From Faecalicatena faecalis (GTDB lineage: Bacteria; Bacillota; Clostridia; Lachnospirales; Lachnospiraceae), in NCBI RefSeq assembly GCF_012524165.2, contig NZ_JABACJ020000007.1, forward strand, positions 1 through 64,000: a DNA stretch of 64,000 nucleotides, in the 5' to 3' direction. The notes beneath the pieces were generated by a model. It saw only the letters and a program-made list of their open reading frames with translations, searched no databases and was not told the origin of the DNA. Position numbers and translations under genes: made by a program. The stretch's first letter is position 1; every line of letters begins with the position of its first letter. Positions 1 to 7,386 of the stretch are shown in pieces.

Positions 1-31
1 CTTTGTGTACAGGTTTCTTTTCTCTTGCCAT
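1..31 (-). CDS. 5' end of a gene cut by the window edge, possibly an IS256-family transposase
   Basis: Only the first ten codons are inside the window, reading MAREKKPVHK from an ATG at 29-31. A strong Shine-Dalgarno AGGAGG lies nine bases upstream. Lysine/arginine-rich starts followed by KPVH are, from memory, typical of IS256-family (mutator-type) transposases of Lachnospiraceae. Ten residues are too few for a firm call. The start and its ribosome site are clear; the identity is inference. Confidence 0.35.
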   Translation of the reverse strand, partial: MAREKKPVHK

Positions 32-36
32 AATAA

Positions 37-75
37 AAGGCCTCCTATGATTTTTATTTTATCATAGAAGACCTT
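37..75 (-). terminator. Stem-loop between the acetyltransferase stop and the next start
   Basis: Arms at 37-51 and 61-75 pair over 15 positions (13 Watson-Crick, two G-U on the RNA) around a 9-base A/T loop. On the minus strand the structure starts at the stop codon of the acetyltransferase gene and is followed by a short T-rich run, so it can act as a terminator. The 3' arm contains the AGGAGG ribosome site of the following gene, so transcripts running in from upstream would hide that site. Confidence 0.6.
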
Positions 76-571
76 ATAAATCTTTAATTACAGAAAAACT
101 TTCACAGACTCGCGGTAATTCCATTTCATCATTCATTCTTATAAAACCATATTTTTCATACAATGGCCTTCCCATTTCAGTTGCTTCCAAAGAAATGGCT
201 GTAACCCCTTTGCTCTTGGCATCTTGAACCAGCATATCCAGGGTCTTATAGCCAATTCCTTTTCTTCTATACTCAGGATCTGTATACATATTCATGACAT
301 AGGCTTTTTTCCCACTTGGATTATGGTAGGTCGGCATCACCTGAAAGTAACTGACACCGCCTGCCCCTACAAAACGCTCTTTGTCAAAAACCAAATACGC
401 TGTATGATTACCTTCATAAAGTGCTTTTTGATAATAATTGTATGATTGCTTTTCCACCTCACTCATATCCGTAGCCTCGGACAATTTGTTAGCCGCCCTT
501 AATACCTCTATTCGTGTTGTTGTCAATATATCGACATCTTCTAGTGTTGCTCTTTTGTATAGTAAATCCAT
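74..571 (-). CDS. GNAT family N-acetyltransferase
   Basis: A 165-residue protein of the GCN5-related acetyltransferase fold, which moves an acetyl group from acetyl-CoA to an amine. The acetyl-CoA pyrophosphate-binding signature RRKGIG sits at about residues 102-107, preceded by the usual beta strand (YVMNMYTDPEY), with a late motif-B region ending in MGRPLYEKYGFIR. Length is normal for a single-domain member. An AAGGAG ribosome site eight bases before the ATG supports the start. The substrate cannot be told from sequence; neighbours (nitroreductase, sugar isomerase) give no clear pathway. Confidence 0.85.
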   Translation of the reverse strand: MDLLYKRATLEDVDILTTTRIEVLRAANKLSEATDMSEVEKQSYNYYQKALYEGNHTAYLVFDKERFVGAGGVSYFQVMPTYHNPSGKKAYVMNMYTDPEYRRKGIGYKTLDMLVQDAKSKGVTAISLEATEMGRPLYEKYGFIRMNDEMELPRVCESFSVIKDL

Positions 572-631
572 GACTTTTTCTCCTTCACAATTTCAGATTC
601 GCTCAGCTTCGATATTTCAATAGTTGAATAA

Positions 632-1288
632 CTACACCCATTCAAAATTACTTTTACCTGCTCCAAGTTCAAAATGATATTTCACCAATCCTCGGTTTAC
701 TCCAGTGAATATACCATTCTCATTTTCTATTTTGACCTTATTATCTTTTCCTGAAATAGTAAAATCCTGCTTATTAAGTGCCGTTGGTGCAAGCAAGGCT
801 GTCTTGATTCCGCTTACAAACCATTCTGGTACTTCTCCATCGTACATTGAGACATCAAATGCCGTCTTTGACTTGTGCGGTATCCCTTCTGTCTGTCCAT
901 ATCCAACAGCAATTACGCCTACTACTTTCCTGCCTTCTACATATTGAGAAACACTGCGATTAAACATTCCGCCTACATACCATGTATTTAGTCCTAAGGT
1001 TTGTGCATAAAGCATCAGATCTGCACTACAATAACCAAGTCTCTCATCCAGATCCGGTGCTTCATCCCCTGCCAAAATAAAGTAATTTTTTACCCCCTTA
1101 GAAAGAACAAGTTTTGCTATGCCACTTACTCCTTTTTTGTTATCAACCATAAGTTTTATGTTTAAATTATAATTACTGTTATTCATTTCAACTCGTTCAT
1201 TTAAATTCTTAATTACAGCCTCGGACAAACTGATGTCCTTATATTTGCGAACCATATGCCGAGCTTCCACTGCTTCTAAAATTGTCAT
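632..1288 (-). CDS. Nitroreductase family protein (FMN-dependent)
   Basis: A 218-residue protein of the nitroreductase/FMN reductase superfamily. The N-terminal EARHMVRKYKD is the family's R-x-x-R-x-[FY] phosphate-contacting element. The middle DERLGYCSADLMLYAQTLGLNTWYVGG region matches the helix that packs on the flavin in short nitroreductases, and the C-terminal half (LLAPTALNKQDF) fits the substrate/FMN region with the A-P-[ST]-x-x-N-x-Q signature. Short members with this layout are often annotated as putative TM nitroreductase. AGGAGG precedes the ATG. A promoter and palindrome lie directly upstream, so the gene probably has its own control. Confidence 0.82.
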   Translation of the reverse strand: MTILEAVEARHMVRKYKDISLSEAVIKNLNERVEMNNSNYNLNIKLMVDNKKGVSGIAKLVLSKGVKNYFILAGDEAPDLDERLGYCSADLMLYAQTLGLNTWYVGGMFNRSVSQYVEGRKVVGVIAVGYGQTEGIPHKSKTAFDVSMYDGEVPEWFVSGIKTALLAPTALNKQDFTISGKDNKVKIENENGIFTGVNRGLVKYHFELGAGKSNFEWV

Positions 1289-1310
1289 AAATAAGACCTC
1301 CTGTATTTAT

Positions 1311-1357
1311 TTTATAGACGTTTATCGTTTTTTTGCAAATTCGGAATTTCCGAATTT
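1311..1357 (-). promoter_or_regulatory. Nitroreductase promoter overlapping a perfect palindrome
   Basis: On the minus strand TTGCAA (1333-1338) and TATAAA (1311-1316) are separated by 16 bases. A perfect inverted repeat with 10-base arms and one central base (AAATTCGGAA-T-TTCCGAATTT) lies at 1337-1357, touching the -35 box. It could be a repressor or activator site, or a weak intrinsic terminator of the upstream isomerase gene, which stops at 1378; there is no long T-run, which favours the operator reading. Confidence 0.55.
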
Positions 1358-1377
1358 CTTCATCTTAACCTATTCCT

Positions 1378-2163
1378 TTAATTCTCCCTCAGCATGTCAT
1401 CCAATCTCTCAGCTTTTTGATATGCAAGATTTAGAAATTCCTGAATGGTCAGATTCTCATAATCCCAGTTCATTGGCTCTAACGTAGTTGCACCCTTGTA
1501 GCCAGTAAGTGCTATTTTCTTCATAACTGTTGTCCATTCTATACTTCCATCAAATGGTAGTTGATGCTGATTGTGTCTACCACCATTATCCTGCAAATGG
1601 ACTGTCATTAAGCGTTTTCCATATTTTTTCAGGAAATCAAAATCGGGTGCATAATTGATATGATGACAACTGTCATAACAAAAACCTGCATTGTCTGAAT
1701 GAATATTAGTTAACACTAAATCCAGATTTTTCACATTTTCCAAATTTTCAAAAGCTACCTTTATGTTATCACACTCAGCCTGTCTAATCATAATCTTCAG
1801 TCGCTCCATGCCCAATTCATTTACAGGATAATTATCACCTGGTAAATGAATTACCATTGCAGGAATATGATATTTAGCGCAGTCTTTTACACATTGTAAA
1901 TACGTCTGAAACACACTTTCTCCATCTAAATTATCCAATGAAAGATTGTTTTGTTCATGGACGGGCGTATGTATATTCTCGATAAATAGACCAGCGTCCC
2001 GTGCATATTGTGCGCCTTCCTGATATCCTTCTCCTCTTCCGAATTTGTCACTCCACCAGAGCATTACACAGTCAAAGCCAGCATTTTTTATTAATTTATA
2101 TCTTTCTTGAAAAGGTACATCGTAACCCGCGCCATACCCAAAGCAATCATATATTCCCAGCAT
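1378..2163 (-). CDS. Sugar phosphate isomerase/epimerase (xylose isomerase-like TIM barrel)
   Basis: A 261-residue member of the AP endonuclease 2/xylose isomerase-like TIM barrel family. Features are the start MLGIYDCFGYGAG, metal-binding candidates in FENLEN, FCYDSCHH and TVHLQDNGG, and a closing LEPMNW strand. These proteins bind a divalent metal and isomerise or epimerise sugars or inositols; the substrate is not predictable. AAGGAG lies six bases before the ATG. It is transcribed from a promoter at 2232-2260 with a LacI-like half-palindrome, so carbon-source control is possible. Confidence 0.8.
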   Translation of the reverse strand: MLGIYDCFGYGAGYDVPFQERYKLIKNAGFDCVMLWWSDKFGRGEGYQEGAQYARDAGLFIENIHTPVHEQNNLSLDNLDGESVFQTYLQCVKDCAKYHIPAMVIHLPGDNYPVNELGMERLKIMIRQAECDNIKVAFENLENVKNLDLVLTNIHSDNAGFCYDSCHHINYAPDFDFLKKYGKRLMTVHLQDNGGRHNQHQLPFDGSIEWTTVMKKIALTGYKGATTLEPMNWDYENLTIQEFLNLAYQKAERLDDMLREN

Positions 2164-2216
2164 TTTAATCTCCTTAACCGCTCAAAAGCTGCCTCTCCAT
2201 CACCGTTTCTTAATCT

Positions 2217-2260
2217 GAAACGTTTCTCCATATTATAACATATAGCAGATACAACGTCTA
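2217..2260 (-). promoter_or_regulatory. Promoter and GAAACGTTTC inverted repeat for the sugar isomerase
   Basis: On the minus strand TAGACG (2255-2260), a 17-base spacer and TATAAT (2232-2237) form a plausible sigma-A promoter. Just downstream of the -10 box is the perfect 10-bp palindrome GAAACGTTTC (2217-2226), similar in style to LacI/GalR-family operators. It does not match the full CcpA cre consensus. Confidence 0.5.
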
Positions 2261-2305
2261 TTTCGTTATCTTCTCTTTTCCACATTCCGGTTGTACAATA
2301 AGACA

Positions 2306-2345
2306 GAAAAAGCAGAAGATCTTTTCAGATTTCCTGCTTCATTTA
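2306..2345 (-). terminator. Intrinsic terminator downstream of the XRE/membrane protein pair
   Basis: The minus strand reads AAGCAG...CTGCTT with an inner imperfect AAATCT/AGAT pairing, followed by a T-run (CTTTTT). It lies shortly after the stop of the membrane protein gene at 2383 and would end that two-gene transcript. Confidence 0.6.
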
Positions 2346-2382
2346 CCGTTGTACAAACGGCTGATATTTAGTTAAGAAATAT

Positions 2383-2799
2383 TTACATAGTTTTCTGTAA
2401 GTAACAAAGCCTCACAATAAATACAATTTGACCAATGGCATATGCCCCGATAATCGTAAAACAGGGAACCACTGACATATATCCGGTAAAAACTAAAGCA
2501 AAAATGGAAAAAGCAATGGTGACATTCATTACTTTAAAGCCACTTGCCATAGCGGCATTGCTGAGTGCTATGTTTCTCTCATCTTTTTCTTCAATTTCTA
2601 TTTCTTTCGTTTTCTTGATGAACAAATCGCATGCACCCGATATAATCAATAGAATACCAATGAGAGATGTGCCTATCACAATTAAATCGTGGCGCGGTAC
2701 AGGTACTATTTCATGTACACCCAGACCGTATGTCAGCAATCCTCCTAACAGAATGATTGTACCAATAGCTGTTATTAAAATTGATGAACCCTTTTTCAT
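2383..2799 (-). CDS. Small four-helix membrane protein with a KDERN motif (DUF2178-like)
   Basis: A 138-residue integral membrane protein. Hydrophobic segments lie at about residues 7-28, 38-62, 89-108 and 112-132. Between helices 2 and 3 a charged stretch ends in KEIEIEEKDERNIALSNAA; the DERN-type motif is typical of small membrane proteins (DUF2178-like) encoded directly after XRE regulators in Firmicutes. Start follows GAGGAGG in the end of the upstream regulator gene, two bases apart, so the pair is translationally coupled. Function unknown; the partner arrangement suggests that the regulator controls this protein's level. Confidence 0.7.
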   Translation of the reverse strand: MKKGSSILITAIGTIILLGGLLTYGLGVHEIVPVPRHDLIVIGTSLIGILLIISGACDLFIKKTKEIEIEEKDERNIALSNAAMASGFKVMNVTIAFSIFALVFTGYMSVVPCFTIIGAYAIGQIVFIVRLCYLQKTM

Positions 2800-2801
2800 A
2801 A

Positions 2802-2999
2802 TCAGTCCTCCTCATAAATAAAAATTTCTTCAATACTCATATTAAAGTATCTGGCGATTTTGAACGCTAACTGAATAGACGGATTGTATCGCCCATTTTC
2901 TAAAGAACCAATTGTCTGCCGTGATACTTCTAACGCCTTGGCTAAATCCTCCTGCTTGATTCCTCGCTGCTTACGCAATTCTTCCAGCCGATTATTCAT
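2802..2999 (-). CDS. XRE/Cro-C1 family transcriptional regulator, minimal form
   Basis: A 65-residue helix-turn-helix protein, nearly all one HTH_3 domain: LEELRKQRGIKQEDLAKALEVSRQTIGSLENGRYNPS followed by LAFKIARYFNMSIEEIFIYEED. I chose the ATG at 2997-2999 (MNNRLEE) because GGAGG lies eight bases before it. An in-frame ATG further upstream (ending at 3035) lies inside the operator palindrome and has no ribosome site. This is the compact type paired with small membrane proteins. It probably represses its own promoter through the adjacent palindrome. Confidence 0.88.
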   Translation of the reverse strand: MNNRLEELRKQRGIKQEDLAKALEVSRQTIGSLENGRYNPSIQLAFKIARYFNMSIEEIFIYEED

Positions 3000-3015
3000 G
3001 TCAGCCTCCTTCCGT

Positions 3016-3082
3016 ATGGAAAGTCGACTTTCCATGTTTTTATTATATCAGAGCAGAAACGAATGTCAAGTAGACTTTCCAT
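3016..3082 (-). promoter_or_regulatory. Consensus promoter bracketed by two operator copies for the XRE gene
   Basis: On the minus strand TTGACA (3064-3069), 16 bases and TATAAT (3042-3047) match sigma-A consensus exactly. A perfect 20-bp palindrome built on GGAAAGTCGACTTTCC occupies 3016-3035, just after the start site. A second, one-sided copy (AAGTAGACTTTCC, 3068-3080) overlaps the -35 box. The two-site layout around a perfect promoter is what a dimeric autorepressor would use. Confidence 0.75.
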
Positions 3083-3176
3083 TAAATTTTCTTCCAGTTT
3101 CATCCAACTTTTCGGCAGTGCACAAGCTCGCGAACTTTGTTCGCTTCGCTTGACGGGCATACGCCCTATGCCTGAT

Positions 3177-3222
3177 AAAAAGAGGAGTCCTATTCATGCA
3201 AGCATGATAGTCCTCCTCTTTT
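3177..3222. terminator. Terminator hairpin in repeat unit 1
   Basis: AAAAGAGGAG pairs with CTCCTCTTTT across an inner, slightly bulged arm that also pairs (TCATGC/GCATGA). With A-run and T-run on either side it can work in both directions. It is a second barrier behind the copy nearest leuS. Confidence 0.7.
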
Positions 3223-3306
3223 CCTCAGGGTTACTTCAACTTTACGGCAGTGCACAAGCTCACGAACTTTGTTCGCTTCGCTTGACGGGCATACGCCCTA
3301 TGCCTG

Positions 3307-3356
3307 AAAAAAAGAGGAGCCCTATTCATGCAAGCATGATAGTCCTCCTCTTTTTA
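3307..3356 (-). terminator. leuS intrinsic terminator (repeat unit 2)
   Basis: It is the first structure after the leuS stop at 3370. The minus strand reads AAAAAGAGGAGG, a long partly paired stem capped by GCTTGC, then CTCCTCTTTTTTT. The U-run of seven makes it a strong intrinsic terminator. Confidence 0.85.
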
Positions 3357-3369
3357 TCAGGCGCACTGC

Positions 3370-5799
3370 CTATTTTTGCACAATGTTTATGATTCGTCCC
3401 GGTACGTATATCTCTTTCACAATATTTCCTGTCAGTTTATCAGCGATTGCTTCTTTTCCTGCGGCAATGGCAGTATCTTTGTCAGCATCGGCTGCGATTG
3501 TGATGACGGCTTTTGTCTTTCCGTTGATCTGTACGGCTACTTCGATCTCATCGTCTTTCATCAGGGACTCATCGTAGGTCGGCCAGCCTGCCTTGAAGAT
3601 GGTCTCGTTATGTCCTAACTGCTCCCACATTTCCTCTGCAAAATGAGGTGCGAATGGGGCAAGGAGCACGGCGATGGTCTCTAATGTTTCTTTATCGATT
3701 CCGCCCTCTTTCTTGGCGATCTCGATGAACTTGTTGTTGTATTCCATGAAACCGGAAATTACGGTGTTCAGGCTGAAGCTTTCCAGACGTGTCGTGATGT
3801 CACATACCAGTCTGTTGCGCTGTTTGATCATTTCTTTTGTTGCCTTGACTTCTTTCTCTTTGCTGTCCATGAGCAGGTTCCAGAGACGTTTCAGGAAACG
3901 GTTGACACCGTCGATTCCACGGTCATCCCACTCTGCATCCAGTTCTGGCGGTCCAACGAAGAGTTCATACATTCTCAGTGAGTCGCATCCATAGTCTCTT
4001 ACCAGATCATCCGGTGAGACCACATTTCCTTTGGACTTACTCATCTTGATTCCGTTCTTTCCAGTGATCATACCCTGGTTGAACAGCTTGTGGAACGGCT
4101 CGTCAAAGTCTACCACTCCGATATCATATAAGAACTTGGTGTAGAAACGGGAATACAGAAGATGCAGTACCGCATGTTCTACTCCACCGATATACATGTC
4201 TACCGGCAGCATCTCGTCAGCTTTTTCTCTGGAAACCAGTTCTTTGTCGTTGTGGCTGTCCACATAACGCAGGAAATACCAGGATGATCCTGCCCACTGA
4301 GGCATGGTATTGGTCTCACGTTTTGCTGGTTTTCCACAGACCGGACACTTGCAGTTCACCCACTCATCGATTCCGGCAAGCGGGGACTCTCCTGTTCCTG
4401 TCGGCTCATAGGATTCTACCTCTGGCAGACGCAGCGGCAGCTCTTCCTCCGGTACCGGCACAGCACCGCAGTCCGGGCAGTGAACGATTGGGATCGGCTC
4501 GCCCCAGTAACGCTGGCGGGAGAATACCCAGTCACGCAGCTTGAAGTTTACTGTTGCATGTCCGATGCCTTTTTCCTCGATGATATGAGGAGCTTCTTTT
4601 TTCAGGACAGCGGATTCCATTCCGTTCCATTCGCCGGAATTGATCATAGTTCCGGATGCCTCTGTATAGGCTTCTGTCATATTTTCAATTTCTTTTCCGT
4701 CTTTTGCAATGACCTGAATGATTGGAATATCAAATTTCTTTGCAAATTCAAAGTCACGGTCATCGTGTGCAGGTACACACATGATGGCTCCTGTACCGTA
4801 ATCAGCCAGTACGTAATCAGAAAGCCAGATTGGTGTCTTTGCGCCGTTTAACGGGTTGATCGCATAGCTTCCTGTGAACACACCTGTCTTTTCTTTATCC
4901 TGCAGACGGTCTACATTGGACTTCATGGAAGCATCGTAAATGTATTTTTCCACTGCTTCTTTTGTCTCTGGTGTGGCTAACTTTGCAGCCAGTTCGTGTT
5001 CTGGGGCAAGTACCATGAAGGTAGCACCATGCAGTGTATCTGGTCTTGTTGTATAAACAGTGATCTTCTCATCTCTGCCCTCAACCGGGAAATCGACCTC
5101 AGCGCCGTAGGACTTACCGATCCAGTCGGACTGCATCTTCTTTACCTTCTCCGGCCAGTCCAGCTTATCCAGGTCATTTAACAGACGGTCTGCATACTTT
5201 GTGATACGAAGCATCCACTGACGCAGATTCTTCTTAGTCACCTCAGTACCGCAGCGCTCGCATTTTCCATTGACAACCTCTTCATTCGCCAGACCTGTCT
5301 TACAGGACGGGCACCAGTTGATCGGGAATTCCTTCTCATAAGCAAGACCTTCCTTGAACATCTTCACGAAGATCCACTGTGTCCATTTGTAGAAATTAGG
5401 GTCTGTCGTATTGACTTCCATATCCCAGTCATACAGCGCGGCGATCTCGTTGATCTGACGCTTGATGTTCTTTACATTCTCTGCTGTAGAGATAGCCGGG
5501 TGAACGCCCATCTTGATGGCATAGTTCTCAGCCGGAAGACCGAACGCATCCCACCCCATCGGATGTACAATATAATATCCCTGGAGTAATTTATAACGGC
5601 TCCACACATCAGAGATTACATATCCTCTCCAATGTCCCACATGAAGGCCGTTTCCTGACGGATACGGGAACATGTCCAGGCAGTAATATTTTTCTTTTTT
5701 GTTTCCATTGTCATCGACCTTTGGATTCACTGGGTTCTCAGCCCATTTTTCACGCCATTTTTTCTCAACGGCCTTGTGATTGTACACAATCTTAGACAT
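3370..5799 (-). CDS. leuS: Leucyl-tRNA synthetase
   Basis: Class I aminoacyl-tRNA synthetase that charges tRNA-Leu in the cytoplasm, 809 residues, normal bacterial length. The HIGH-type motif is HVGH at about 53-56 and the KMSKS motif lies near 585. Between them are a zinc-finger-like Cys cluster (WCPSCKTGL...CERCG), the CP1 editing domain with TTRPDTLHGATF, and a second Cys pair (CPDCG...CPVCGKPAKR). The C-terminal tRNA-binding region ends normally. The chosen start (MSKIVYNHK) follows AGGAGG by nine bases; a start eight codons upstream would place the ribosome site inside the gene. Expression is controlled by the upstream T-box. Confidence 0.97.
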   Translation of the reverse strand: MSKIVYNHKAVEKKWREKWAENPVNPKVDDNGNKKEKYYCLDMFPYPSGNGLHVGHWRGYVISDVWSRYKLLQGYYIVHPMGWDAFGLPAENYAIKMGVHPAISTAENVKNIKRQINEIAALYDWDMEVNTTDPNFYKWTQWIFVKMFKEGLAYEKEFPINWCPSCKTGLANEEVVNGKCERCGTEVTKKNLRQWMLRITKYADRLLNDLDKLDWPEKVKKMQSDWIGKSYGAEVDFPVEGRDEKITVYTTRPDTLHGATFMVLAPEHELAAKLATPETKEAVEKYIYDASMKSNVDRLQDKEKTGVFTGSYAINPLNGAKTPIWLSDYVLADYGTGAIMCVPAHDDRDFEFAKKFDIPIIQVIAKDGKEIENMTEAYTEASGTMINSGEWNGMESAVLKKEAPHIIEEKGIGHATVNFKLRDWVFSRQRYWGEPIPIVHCPDCGAVPVPEEELPLRLPEVESYEPTGTGESPLAGIDEWVNCKCPVCGKPAKRETNTMPQWAGSSWYFLRYVDSHNDKELVSREKADEMLPVDMYIGGVEHAVLHLLYSRFYTKFLYDIGVVDFDEPFHKLFNQGMITGKNGIKMSKSKGNVVSPDDLVRDYGCDSLRMYELFVGPPELDAEWDDRGIDGVNRFLKRLWNLLMDSKEKEVKATKEMIKQRNRLVCDITTRLESFSLNTVISGFMEYNNKFIEIAKKEGGIDKETLETIAVLLAPFAPHFAEEMWEQLGHNETIFKAGWPTYDESLMKDDEIEVAVQINGKTKAVITIAADADKDTAIAAGKEAIADKLTGNIVKEIYVPGRIINIVQK

Positions 5800-5904
5800 T
5801 TTACTAATTCCTCCTACTTTCATCTCTTTTGTCTTTCAATTTTCCACATATCACAGGAAATTCCTGAAAGTGTTCCTTTTCAAGAATCACCATATGAAGA
5901 TAAA

Positions 5905-5977
5905 GATTTCGGCAATCCGAAATCTCGCGCCAAAGCGCGGACGCTTGCGGCCATCTTCCTTTTGCGCGAAATGCGCA
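5905..5977. other. Three consecutive GC-rich hairpins between the T-box terminator and leuS
   Basis: Perfect hairpins occur at 5905-5924 (GATTTCGG-CAAT-CCGAAATC), 5926-5939 (CGCGC-CAAA-GCGCG) and 5963-5977 (TGCGC-GAAAT-GCGCA). The block is much richer in GC than its surroundings and sits in the leuS mRNA leader after the T-box decision point. It may be a small inserted repeat element or an mRNA-stability structure; no coding sense was found. Confidence 0.6.
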
Positions 5978-6026
5978 TCCCCCGGAGGGTTTTTATTATA
6001 CAGGGAAGTTCAAAGAATTTCCTATA

Positions 6027-6275
6027 TAATAAAAAGCCTTTCCCTCTCAATAAAGAGACGAAAAGGCTTTGATTTCCGTGGTACCACTCTCATTCATCTG
6101 ATTATCCAGATGCACTCATTACTTCTGTAACGGGAAGACCCGCTTTTATCTACTGCTCCTTCAATAAAAGAACTCCGAGGGGAGTTGGGAGATTACGATT
6201 CTGCCTCGCACCACCCGGCAGATCTCTGAAAACGATAGGCTCTTACTATTCCTCATCAACGTTTCTGCAATATTC
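6027..6275 (-). promoter_or_regulatory. T-box leader of leuS, specifier CUC (Leu)
   Basis: The conserved T-box core AGAGTGGTACCACGG is at 6076-6090 on the minus strand. Directly downstream is a terminator (AAAGCCTTT...AAAGGCTTTTT, about 6031-6070) that the antiterminator would replace. Upstream, Stem I shows the AGUA bulge (AATAGTAA), the apical GGTGCGAG and a specifier loop reading CCAACUCC; CUC at 6182-6184 is a leucine codon. By family knowledge, uncharged tRNA-Leu binds here and allows read-through into leuS. Confidence 0.92.
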
Positions 6276-6281
6276 TTACTT

Positions 6282-6310
6282 ATTATAAGAAGAATGTTAA
6301 AATAAGTCAA
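6282..6310 (-). promoter_or_regulatory. leuS: leuS T-box promoter
   Basis: TTGACT (6305-6310), 17 bases, TATAAT (6282-6287) on the minus strand, placing the transcription start just before Stem I. A short direct repeat (CAAGAAAGG twice) lies upstream of the -35 box. Confidence 0.8.
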
Positions 6311-6370
6311 GTCCTTTCTTGAAGACCTTTCTTGAAAATAAGGAATTTCAAAGATTAGGAATATACCCAT

Positions 6371-6450
6371 AACTATTCAGCCGTGCTAAAAGGCATGTAC
6401 AGTTTCTGCGTGGGTGCTTGCTCACTAAGCATAGAGGGCTGTCCCCCTTT
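6371..6450. other. GC-rich structured spacer after the ZIP transporter gene
   Basis: The 80 bases between the leuS promoter region and the ZIP gene stop contain small self-complementary blocks (for example GGGGGACAGCCC on the minus strand) and a T-rich stretch on the plus strand. It resembles the 132-bp repeat in style but not in sequence. No clear intrinsic terminator or gene could be defined. Confidence 0.35.
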
Positions 6451-7230
6451 TTATCCCAGTGCAACATCCAAAATCATCATCAGTGTAAAACCAACTGCCA
6501 CTCCAATCGTACTGATATTAGTATGCGGCTCTGCCTGTGCTTCTGGAATCAGCTCTTCTACCACAACATAGATCATGGCTCCTGCCGCAAATGCAAGCAG
6601 GTACGGAAGAATCGGCACGACCAGACCAGTCAGCAAAATCGTGATGACCGCCGCGATTGGTTCTACGATTCCAGAAAGTGTTCCATACAGAAACGATTTG
6701 GATTTTGAAGCGCCTTCACTCCTTAAGGGCATAGAAATGATTGCCCCCTCCGGAAAATTCTGTATGGCAATCCCGATCGACAGGGCGAACGCCCCTGCAA
6801 GGGACATGGTTGCATTTCCTGTGGCAACTCCCGCGAAGGTGACGCCGACCGCCATTCCTTCTGGAATATTATGAAGAGTGACTGCCAGGACCAGCATGGT
6901 CGTCTTCTTAAAATTAGACTTCACACCTTCTTCATCCCCGGTCAGATGCATATGCGGTGTCACAGTGTCTAACAAAAGTAAAAATCCCATTCCGAGCAGG
7001 AATCCGACTGCGGCCGGAATCCATGCGACTCCCCCACTTTCCTCTGCCATATCAATTGCCGGAATTAAAAGGGACCATACGGATGCCGCAATCATGACTC
7101 CTGATGCAAAACCCAACAGGGCCTTCTGAAGTTTTTCGTTCATTTCCTTCCGCATAAAAAACACCATTGCTGCCCCTAATGTTGTCCCTGCGAAGGGAAT
7201 GAGTATTCCTATCAGCATGTTCTGGTTCAT
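6451..7230 (-). CDS. zupT: ZIP family divalent metal transporter
   Basis: A 259-residue polytopic membrane protein with about eight predicted helices. The two ZIP metal-pore motifs are present: HNIPEGMAVGV in helix 4 (about residue 120) and NFPEGAIISMP in helix 5 (about residue 158). A His-containing cytoplasmic loop (TPHMHLTGDEEG) precedes helix 4. ZIP carriers bring Zn2+, Fe2+ or Mn2+ into the cytoplasm. Length and motif spacing fit the ZupT/GufA branch; the metal is not predictable. No Fur or Zur box was recognised upstream, and the gene appears monocistronic. Confidence 0.88.
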   Translation of the reverse strand: MNQNMLIGILIPFAGTTLGAAMVFFMRKEMNEKLQKALLGFASGVMIAASVWSLLIPAIDMAEESGGVAWIPAAVGFLLGMGFLLLLDTVTPHMHLTGDEEGVKSNFKKTTMLVLAVTLHNIPEGMAVGVTFAGVATGNATMSLAGAFALSIGIAIQNFPEGAIISMPLRSEGASKSKSFLYGTLSGIVEPIAAVITILLTGLVVPILPYLLAFAAGAMIYVVVEELIPEAQAEPHTNISTIGVAVGFTLMMILDVALG

Positions 7231-7386
7231 ATACTTACCCCCATTCCTCTTTGTAGTTTCATACTTATAAGCTTATCTTATGCGTGAAGGAATGCATTTG
7301 TCAATCAAATTCTCTCTGCGCTTTAAGTTAGACGCTCTTTATCAACCATCTATCTAGGACTACGTCTCGCAACTTTATTTCCAGAT

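Larger units (their letters stand above)
3105..3368. repeat. Two tandem copies of a 132-bp structured intergenic repeat
   Basis: The sequence at 3105-3236 recurs at 3237-3368 with only a few substitutions, a spacing of exactly 132. Each unit has a short GC-rich block with small hairpins (GCGAAC-TTT-GTTCGC in unit 1, GGGC-ATAC-GCCC in both) and then a long hairpin with an AAAAGAGGAG/CTCCTCTTTT base. No open frame is convincing. It lies in the 3' space between leuS and the XRE operon. Confidence 0.85.

Noticed and set aside
2210..2230. A CcpA cre site before the sugar isomerase gene
   Set aside because: The 10-bp palindrome is perfect, but the outer TG...CA positions of the cre consensus are not met.
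2091..2285. A 64-codon minus-strand frame overlapping the start of the sugar isomerase gene
   Set aside because: It covers the isomerase promoter, the GAAACGTTTC palindrome and the first codons of a well-supported gene, with no ribosome site.
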